Shown piece by piece: positions 58,328 to 64,000 of a stretch of 64,000 bases of DNA. The notes under the pieces are model-generated. The model had not been told where the DNA came from. It was given only the letters and a program-made list of their open reading frames with translations, and did not search any database. This DNA comes from Legionella nautarum. GTDB taxonomy: Bacteria > Pseudomonadota > Gammaproteobacteria > Legionellales > Legionellaceae. The position numbers were made by a program, and so were the translations under genes. Where the stretch lies: positions 414,686-478,685 of the forward strand of contig NZ_LNYO01000013.1 in assembly GCF_001467895.1 (NCBI RefSeq), read 5' to 3'. The first letter of the stretch is position 1, and each line of letters starts with the position of its first letter.

Positions 58328-58776
58328 GCCATCAGTTTTGGATGAGACAAGCTTTCGAGCTTGCCTTAAAAGCAAAGGAGCAAGGCGAAATCCCTGTGGG
58401 GGCTGTGCTTGTTTCTCAAGACCAGCAGTTGCTAGGCTGTGGTTGGAATCAGGTCATACAAACCAATGATCCCTGCGCTCATGCTGAACTTCTCGCCATT
58501 CGGACTGCGGCGGCCAAACTTGATAATTATCGGTTATTAAACACCACGCTCTATGTCACTCTAGAACCCTGTTCCATGTGCGCAGGAGCGTTAATTCACG
58601 CACGTATTGAGCGTTTAGTTTTTGCCACCCGAGATTTTAAAGCGGGAGCTGCAGGTTCTGTTTATAATTTACTGCGCGGTTATCCTTTGAACCATCAAGT
58701 GCAGATTGATGAAGGAATTATGCAGCAAGAATCTGCGGATTTATTGGCTGATTTTTTTAAAAGGAGAAGGAGTTAG
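58324..58776 (+). CDS. tadA: tRNA adenosine(34) deaminase TadA
   Basis: 150 residues from the ATG overlapping the guaA stop (ATGA); a GTG six bases upstream is a less likely start. Zinc deaminase motifs: [10 protein letters not shown] with the catalytic Glu, [15 protein letters not shown] with two zinc Cys, and the [11 protein letters not shown] segment typical of TadA. Makes inosine-34 in tRNA-Arg(ACG). Confidence 0.94.
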   Translation: MSHQFWMRQAFELALKAKEQGEIPVGAVLVSQDQQLLGCGWNQVIQTNDPCAHAELLAIRTAAAKLDNYRLLNTTLYVTLEPCSMCAGALIHARIERLVFATRDFKAGAAGSVYNLLRGYPLNHQVQIDEGIMQQESADLLADFFKRRRS

Positions 58777-58779
58777 CTG

Positions 58780-58965
58780 CTAGCTAAGGTATTCGAGCAA
58801 AAAAGTAGAAAAAATAAATAAAAGACCTAAGATTAAATAAAATAAAAAGCGGTCCTGAACAAGCCGTTGCTCTTTTGCTTTTGGACGCAGCGTATTAAAG
58901 GCGATAAAAAGAAAGACGGCGCCAATGATTATGCATAAAATTTGTATGAATAAAAATATGGCCAT
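58780..58965 (-). CDS. Small two-helix membrane protein
   Basis: 61 residues with AAGGA seven bases upstream of the ATG, so probably translated. Two hydrophobic segments (FLFIQILCIIIGAVFLFIAF and LFYLILGLLFIFSTFLLEYL) flank a short basic loop (RPKAKEQR). Function unknown. It lies ten bases upstream of the glnD stop region's other side, on the same strand as glnD. Confidence 0.6.
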   Translation of the reverse strand: MAIFLFIQILCIIIGAVFLFIAFNTLRPKAKEQRLVQDRFLFYLILGLLFIFSTFLLEYLS

Positions 58966-58975
58966 TTCAAATTCC

Positions 58976-61552
58976 TTAATTTAAGTACGTCAACTCCGCA
59001 ATTAACGCTTGCTTTAATAGCTCTTTTCTCTTTTGACTTAAAGCCTGCCCATTTAAAGTTGAAATAAAAAACATATCTTCCGCACGCTCACCCGCTGTGG
59101 CAATTTTTGCATTGTGAAGATGAATGTTTTGGTTTAAAAAGACACGGCTAATACTAGCCAACAAACCCGGTCTATCGGGTGTCACCAGAAATAAGCTACT
59201 CACTTGATCATCCTCTTCGCTAAAAGTAATTTGCGGTTTCAATTTAAAATGAGCTTGAGTGCGTGACAATCTACGTCGAGTGATAGCAGGTATTTGCGCT
59301 GTGTTGGCTAAGTGTTTTTCAAGTGCTTTTTGAATATTTTCAGTACGCCGCTCATCAAAAAACACTTGCTGCTGCTCGTCCAAAATGATGTAACTATCTA
59401 AATCATAATTGTTGTCGCAGGTAAGAATGGCTGCTTCTTGGATAGTTGTATAATGATTGCTGAGAACAGTGGTGGTGATAATAAAACGCTCATCACGATG
59501 AGGCATATAAATAAAAACTTCAATCCCACCTCCGCTGTGATGCGGCATAATCAGGACTAGAGGGTATTTTTTACAATTGATAATTGCTTTAGTATGTCTG
59601 GCGATCACTTCAGGCGGCTGATGAATAAAATATTTTTCCTTAAAATTTGCCCATAAGCTTTGAATTGTAGGGCTATAAAGGCCCTCACTAACTAGAATAG
59701 CTAATGCCTCTTGTTGGCGAGAATAAAGCAGTTCAGTTTCATCAACTGATATTTTCTCTTGATGCATCAATTGGTGGGCTGCACGATATAACTCTTTTAA
59801 CAAGGAATCTTTCCAAGCATTCCAAAGGGTGTGATTGGTTGCACAAATATCTGCGACGGTCAGTAAATAGAGATATTCAAGATAATCTGCTTGTGGTAAT
59901 TGACTGCAAAACTGCTGCACTGTTTTAGGATCATAAATATCTTGTCGTTGAGCCGTTTGTGACATGAGTAAATGATTGTGCACCAGCCATATTAATAAGT
60001 TCGACTCTTCTTCGCTGAGTTTATGACCTAGGGCAAATTGTCGCGCTTCTTCGGCACCCAATTCAGAGTGATCGCCGCCGCGCCCTTTAGCGATATCATG
60101 AAAAAGAGCGGCTAAATATAAAATTGCTGGATTCGCGATTTTTGACATTAATTGAGCAGCTAAAGAAAATTGTTTTGCATATTCTGGTTTTAAAAAACGA
60201 GCCAGATTACGGATAACAAATAAAGTGTGTTGATCAACGGTATAGACATGAAATAGATCGTACTGCATTTGTCCCGTTACGGCTGCAAAACAATCCAAAT
60301 AATGACCTAAAACACCATAGCGATTCATATGATGCAGAGCATCGTAAGGATCTTTTTCTTTAAAAATGGCAAGAAAAGTTTGAGTGGCAAATTTACTGAT
60401 GCGAAAACGGCGACTGATTAAATAAAGATATTGTCGAATCAAGCGAATTGTGCTGGCGCGTACTCCTTTAATGTCAGGTATTTTGGCAATCCAGAGAAAG
60501 ATTTCCAATAGCGCCTGTGGTTTATAAGCAAATACTCTAGTATTTTTTACTTCAATGTAGTTATTTGATAGCTGAAAATAACTATTGAGTGGGATAAGGC
60601 GTTGTTTTTGATGATGAACAATCTCTTCAGCAAACCATTGTAAAAGCATTTCATTCAATTCGCGACTGCGTTTAATCACTTTGAAATAGACTTTCATGAA
60701 TTGTTCGATCGCGAGAGATTGCTCGTTATCAACGAACCCGAAGAGGGCGGCTAATTTAACTTGATTATCAAACAATAATCGTTCTTCCTGTTTTTCAGCT
60801 AACAAATGTAAGGCAAAACGAACTCGCCACAGAAAATGTTGGCAAGCGATGAGTTCTTCATATTCTTTATCGGTAATAAAGCCGCAATTAATACCATCAG
60901 CTAATTTTTTAATACCAAAATGGCGCTTACCAATTGATAATAAAATTTGTATATCACGCAGTCCACCGGGACCATATTTTACATTGGGCTCCAAATTGTA
61001 GGCGGTTTCCCCGTATTTCGCATAGCGTTGCAGTTGCTCTTGCTGTTTAGCAAAAAAATAATCATGGCTGGGCCACATATGCAGTGGATGAGTCTGATAA
61101 ATTAATTCTTCCATTAAGTTACCGCGACCACAGATTAGATGCATATCGAGGATGCTTGAAATGACACTTAAATCCGTCGAAGCTAATTCGGCACAGGCAT
61201 TCACCGTAGTAATTTGATGACTCACTTCTAAGCCGATATCCCAGCAGTCTTGAACGAAGGATTGCGCATTTTGTAGCTGTGTTTTGGAAAGATTTTCTGT
61301 ATGGAGTAATAGTAAATCAACATCAGAATACAGTTGTAATTCTCGGCGCCCATAACTACCTAAAGCAAGTAGGCAAAATTTATTGCCCTTATGCAAATGG
61401 TTTTTATGAAAGAGATTCGTGAGGATTTCGTCTATAAAGCTGACTAATTTACGAGTGAGGGGACCGATATTCGTTTTTTGTTTAAATTCTTTACACAGCT
61501 CATCCTTGAACTGCTGAATGGATAGCTTGAGATGGTGATTATCGTTCTTCAT
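58976..61552 (-). CDS. glnD: PII uridylyltransferase / uridylyl-removing enzyme GlnD
   Basis: 858 residues (E. coli 890). Nucleotidyltransferase domain with ALGSYGRRELQLYSDVDLLLL, HD domain with LFHDIAKGRGGDHSELG, and two C-terminal ACT domains (last one starting VTPDRPGLLASISRVFL). Senses glutamine and modifies PII proteins to set nitrogen metabolism. Its ATG lies within the end of map (14-base overlap). Confidence 0.95.
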   Translation of the reverse strand: MKNDNHHLKLSIQQFKDELCKEFKQKTNIGPLTRKLVSFIDEILTNLFHKNHLHKGNKFCLLALGSYGRRELQLYSDVDLLLLHTENLSKTQLQNAQSFVQDCWDIGLEVSHQITTVNACAELASTDLSVISSILDMHLICGRGNLMEELIYQTHPLHMWPSHDYFFAKQQEQLQRYAKYGETAYNLEPNVKYGPGGLRDIQILLSIGKRHFGIKKLADGINCGFITDKEYEELIACQHFLWRVRFALHLLAEKQEERLLFDNQVKLAALFGFVDNEQSLAIEQFMKVYFKVIKRSRELNEMLLQWFAEEIVHHQKQRLIPLNSYFQLSNNYIEVKNTRVFAYKPQALLEIFLWIAKIPDIKGVRASTIRLIRQYLYLISRRFRISKFATQTFLAIFKEKDPYDALHHMNRYGVLGHYLDCFAAVTGQMQYDLFHVYTVDQHTLFVIRNLARFLKPEYAKQFSLAAQLMSKIANPAILYLAALFHDIAKGRGGDHSELGAEEARQFALGHKLSEEESNLLIWLVHNHLLMSQTAQRQDIYDPKTVQQFCSQLPQADYLEYLYLLTVADICATNHTLWNAWKDSLLKELYRAAHQLMHQEKISVDETELLYSRQQEALAILVSEGLYSPTIQSLWANFKEKYFIHQPPEVIARHTKAIINCKKYPLVLIMPHHSGGGIEVFIYMPHRDERFIITTTVLSNHYTTIQEAAILTCDNNYDLDSYIILDEQQQVFFDERRTENIQKALEKHLANTAQIPAITRRRLSRTQAHFKLKPQITFSEEDDQVSSLFLVTPDRPGLLASISRVFLNQNIHLHNAKIATAGERAEDMFFISTLNGQALSQKRKELLKQALIAELTYLN

Positions 61553-62303
61553 TGCGTAAGGTCAGTATTTCCACTCCGCTGTCAGTGACTAAAAGCGTAT
61601 GCTCCCACTGTGCGGATAGGCTGTGATCTTTGGTAACTACCGTCCATCTGTCAGGGAGCAGTCGGGTATGATGTTTCCCGACATTGACCATAGGCTCAAT
61701 CGTAAAGGTCATACCAGGGCGCAAAACTTCTCCGGTACCAGGAGTCCCGTAGTGAAGCACTTGAGGATCCTCATGGAAAATACGTCCGATACCGTGGCCA
61801 CAATATTCGCGAACGACTGAGCAGCGATTTTTTTCTGCATGCGTTTGAATTGCATGACCGATATCACCTAAACGAACACCGGGTTTTACCATTTCAATGC
61901 CGATAAATAGACATTCATGGGCAACATTGACAACATGCTTAGCTTTTATGGTTGGTTCGCCAATAAAGAACATTTTACTAGTATCCCCATGGTAGCTATC
62001 TTTAATCACAGTAATATCAATGTTAATAATGTCGCCTTCTTTGAGCGCTTTTTTGCCTGGAATACCATGACAAACGACGTGGTTTATGGAGGTGCAGATC
62101 GATTTAGGAAAACCATTGTAGTTCAAAGGAGCAGGAATAGCCTGTTGTTCATTGACGATATAGTTATGACAGATGGTATTCAATTCATCCGTTGTTACAC
62201 CTTCGCGTACGTAGGGGCCAATCATTTCTAAAACATCCGCTGCAAGCCTTCCGGCTACACGCATTTTTTCAATTTCATCCGGGGTTTTAATGGTTACTGA
62301 CAT
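61539..62303 (-). CDS. map: Methionine aminopeptidase, type I
   Basis: 254 residues from ATG 62303, chosen because the family N-terminus (VTIKTPDEIEKMRVAGRLAA) follows directly. Metal-binding Asp in NIDITV and GDTSKMF, His in CGHGIGRIFHEDPQVLH, and Glu in FTIEPMV and WEHTLLV are all present. Removes the initiator methionine. Upstream partner of glnD, an order common in gammaproteobacteria. Confidence 0.95.
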   Translation of the reverse strand: MSVTIKTPDEIEKMRVAGRLAADVLEMIGPYVREGVTTDELNTICHNYIVNEQQAIPAPLNYNGFPKSICTSINHVVCHGIPGKKALKEGDIINIDITVIKDSYHGDTSKMFFIGEPTIKAKHVVNVAHECLFIGIEMVKPGVRLGDIGHAIQTHAEKNRCSVVREYCGHGIGRIFHEDPQVLHYGTPGTGEVLRPGMTFTIEPMVNVGKHHTRLLPDRWTVVTKDHSLSAQWEHTLLVTDSGVEILTLRNEER

Positions 62304-62359
62304 GATTTGGGAATCCACAAAATTATAAATACTAGCATAAGTGATTATAGCGATAAAAA

Positions 62360-63565
62360 TTAGATGCTGTCGCGAATTTGTTTTGATTTGAAGCGATTAA
62401 TTGCAGCAAATAGTACTGGATTGATAATAATAGAAATGATTGCTGCGGCAAGTATCAGATCTTTCGCTTGTTCAGTTAACATATCTAACTTATACCCAAG
62501 TTGCGCAAGAATGAATGAAAATTCTCCAATTTGTGCGAGACTTACGGAGATAGTGAGTGCTGTGAATAAAGGATAGCGAAATAGACGCACGATAATAAAA
62601 GCAACAAGTGATTTGCCAAGAACGATTATTAATACACTGATGAGTACCAATAATGGCTGGGAAATCAAAATTTCCGGCCGTAAAAGCATCCCAACCGAAA
62701 TAAAAAACAGTACCGCGAAGGCATCTCGTAAAGGCAAGGTTTCCTCAGCGGCACGATGGCTAAATTTTGATTCCCTTAAAAACATACCCGCAAAAAATGC
62801 TCCTAGGGCTAGAGAAACACCGAATAAATTCGCGGCGATAAAGGCAACCACTAGAGCAATAGCAAGTACAGCTAGTCGGAATAATTCATTTGAGCCATTT
62901 TTTGCAACAGCAGTAAGGATGAGCGGAAGGTAGCGTCGGCCAAAAAACCACATAATAGTAAAGAAAGTAATTGCCTTAAGTGTCGTTATGCCCACTAGAA
63001 AAAAGGGGTTGGCATTTACCGTAGACGTTTGCTGCGTTGCCGTCGTGTCGGCAAGGGAAGGTAGAAAAATAAGAATAACTATAATGGCAAGATCCTCAAC
63101 AATTAACCAACCAATAGCAATGCGGCCATTTCTTGTCTTAAGTATCTTCCATTCTTCTAAAGCACGAATTAACACCACAGTACTTGCTACAGAAAGGGAC
63201 AAGCCAAACACGATGCCTGTATTGATGGGCCAGCCTATTCCATAAGCGAAACTGAAGCCTAGCAGAGTCGCGATGATCATTTGAGCGATCGCCCCTGGGA
63301 TGGCGACTTTTTTAACTGATTGTAAGTCAGCAAGAGAGAAATGAAGTCCAACACCAAACATTAATAGAATAACACCAATCTCAGCTAGTTCAGCAGTGAG
63401 GTTATGATCAGCAATATAACCCGGTGTTGAAGGGCCAATAAGGACACCTGCGAAAATATAACCAACAATAGGGGAAATACGTAAACGATGAGCTAGATAG
63501 CCAAAGATAAAAGCTAATCCAAACCCAATAACTAAGATAGTAATGAGCGGAGTGTAATGCGTCAT
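62360..63565 (-). CDS. Kef/YbaL-type cation:proton antiporter lacking the RCK domain
   Basis: 401 residues, about 12 hydrophobic helices of the CPA2 family: GYIFAGVLIGPSTPG, LAEIGVILLMFGVGLHFSLADL, SVASTVVLIRALEE, WLIVEDLAIIVIL, and GAFFAGMFLRES. YbaL and KefB/C carry a C-terminal TrkA-N nucleotide-binding domain of 150-200 residues. Here the frame stops at a normal stop after the last helix, with map immediately beyond, so the regulatory domain is absent. Transports K+ or Na+ against H+; the ion is unknown. Confidence 0.85.
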   Translation of the reverse strand: MTHYTPLITILVIGFGLAFIFGYLAHRLRISPIVGYIFAGVLIGPSTPGYIADHNLTAELAEIGVILLMFGVGLHFSLADLQSVKKVAIPGAIAQMIIATLLGFSFAYGIGWPINTGIVFGLSLSVASTVVLIRALEEWKILKTRNGRIAIGWLIVEDLAIIVILIFLPSLADTTATQQTSTVNANPFFLVGITTLKAITFFTIMWFFGRRYLPLILTAVAKNGSNELFRLAVLAIALVVAFIAANLFGVSLALGAFFAGMFLRESKFSHRAAEETLPLRDAFAVLFFISVGMLLRPEILISQPLLVLISVLIIVLGKSLVAFIIVRLFRYPLFTALTISVSLAQIGEFSFILAQLGYKLDMLTEQAKDLILAAAIISIIINPVLFAAINRFKSKQIRDSI

Positions 63566-63601
63566 ACTCCTCCTAATCTAGCATTCAACACGGCCTGACT
63601 G

Positions 63602-64000
63602 CCTCCTCAGCCCGAATGGTTTGCAAGTTATCCAAGGCCCAAATCTATAGGTTCACATCCATTCGGGCTCTGAGGTATCCCCACAAAATTAAATAGACCA
63701 GACCGTTTAGTTCTCATCGATCGTTTTGTTTATCCCGTACGCACTGAGGGAGCGCGCAGCGCTGTCGCCAAGTGCCGGGAAAGCCCCCCTTCGAGAGCCT
63801 CAGGACATGCCTTCGAAAACCTCAAGCCTTCGAGACGCACGTCATTCGTGCTTCTCAGGCTGAACGGAATAAAATGAATACGAATTCCTTAGATCCTCAT
63901 TTCATGAGGATATACTTCAGTTTGGACTGTGCCGTCTTGAAGCCTCACCTTAGCCCGCCTGAGTACTGCAAGCCCTCAACCAGCCGAGAAAATTATCTCA
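63602..64000. repeat. Dispersed intergenic repeat, copy 4, continuing off the window
   Basis: Begins with inverted ends CCTCCTCAGCCCGAATGG (63602-63619) and CCATTCGGGCTCTGAGG (63659-63675). It then continues as the family: GGTATCCCCACAAAATTAAA, CGATCGTTTTGTTTATCCCG, CGCACTGAGGGAGCGCGCAG, GAGAGCCTCAGGACATGC, GCTGAACGGAATAAAATGAA and CTCATTTCATGAGGATA, ending near 63912. The last ~90 bases are unassigned. No gene is visible in this 435-bp end region. Confidence 0.72.

Noticed and set aside
62613-63245. Plus-strand ORFs across the antiporter gene
   Set aside because: Antisense shadows of the membrane helices, with no ribosome sites or family features.

Overview
The window looks like chromosomal DNA of a Legionella-type gammaproteobacterium. 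It is AT-rich, and its housekeeping proteins are clearly gammaproteobacterial (RdgC, BamD, BepA, FadE, GlnD, RlmI). It also carries an ankyrin-repeat protein resembling a Dot/Icm effector, flagellar genes, and several copies of a dispersed intergenic repeat. The assignment rests on protein character and gene content read by eye; no database search was possible. No prophage, transposase, integrase or CRISPR array was seen.

Layout. 1-3.8 kb: the 3' end of an unidentified membrane protein, a DUF1415 protein, a RES/Xre toxin-antitoxin pair with a well-formed promoter/operator, and the periplasmic protease BepA. 4.1-7 kb: the riboflavin operon ribD-ribE-ribBA, without ribH. 7-9.3 kb: an unknown protein, a Rid-family protein and a FAD oxidoreductase. 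9.4-12.4 kb: pyrG-kdsA, preceded by a 40-codon upstream ORF coupled to pyrG, then tRNA-Ser(UGA). 12.5-15.7 kb: bamD, rdgC, rlmI. 16-23.4 kb: a complete, tightly overlapping histidine operon. It begins with a TrpR/YerC-like regulator, followed by hisG-D-C-B-H-A-F-IE, and it has a good sigma-70 promoter with a palindrome at the start point. 23.5-27 kb: an isochorismatase-like hydrolase, an SDR dehydrogenase and the flagellar genes flgA-flgM-flgN, with a consensus sigma-28 promoter at flgM. 27-31.5 kb: cytochrome c5, an L,D-transpeptidase and gatCAB. 31.7-39.8 kb: the ankyrin protein, a fused anthranilate synthase TrpE(G), a ClC antiporter, a C40 peptidase and a quinone oxidoreductase. 40-46.9 kb: a sugar/glycerol-phosphate-type ABC importer without a binding protein, coupled to a membrane protein and a hydrolase, then fadE. 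47-50 kb: minDE without minC, a Spy-like periplasmic protein, a 48-residue Cys-rich lipoprotein and a receiver-only response regulator. 50-54.4 kb: a translationally coupled three-gene operon, an uncharacterised propeller-like protein plus cysD and cysNC, which should make PAPS. 54.5-63.6 kb: a periplasmic protein, guaB-guaA-tadA, a small membrane protein, glnD, map and a Kef-type antiporter.

Many genes are arranged as ATGA or TAATG overlaps, so translational coupling is widespread (rib, his, cys, pyrG-kdsA, minDE, ABC cluster). Convergent gene pairs are separated by hairpins or by dispersed repeat copies, which may act as terminators.

The items most worth following up are: the PAPS operon beside an unknown protein, in a genus known for cysteine auxotrophy; the operator pair of the RES/Xre module; the TrpR-like regulator and its palindrome on the his operon; the upstream ORF coupled to pyrG; the Cys-rich lipoprotein; and the element with 45-bp terminal inverted repeats.
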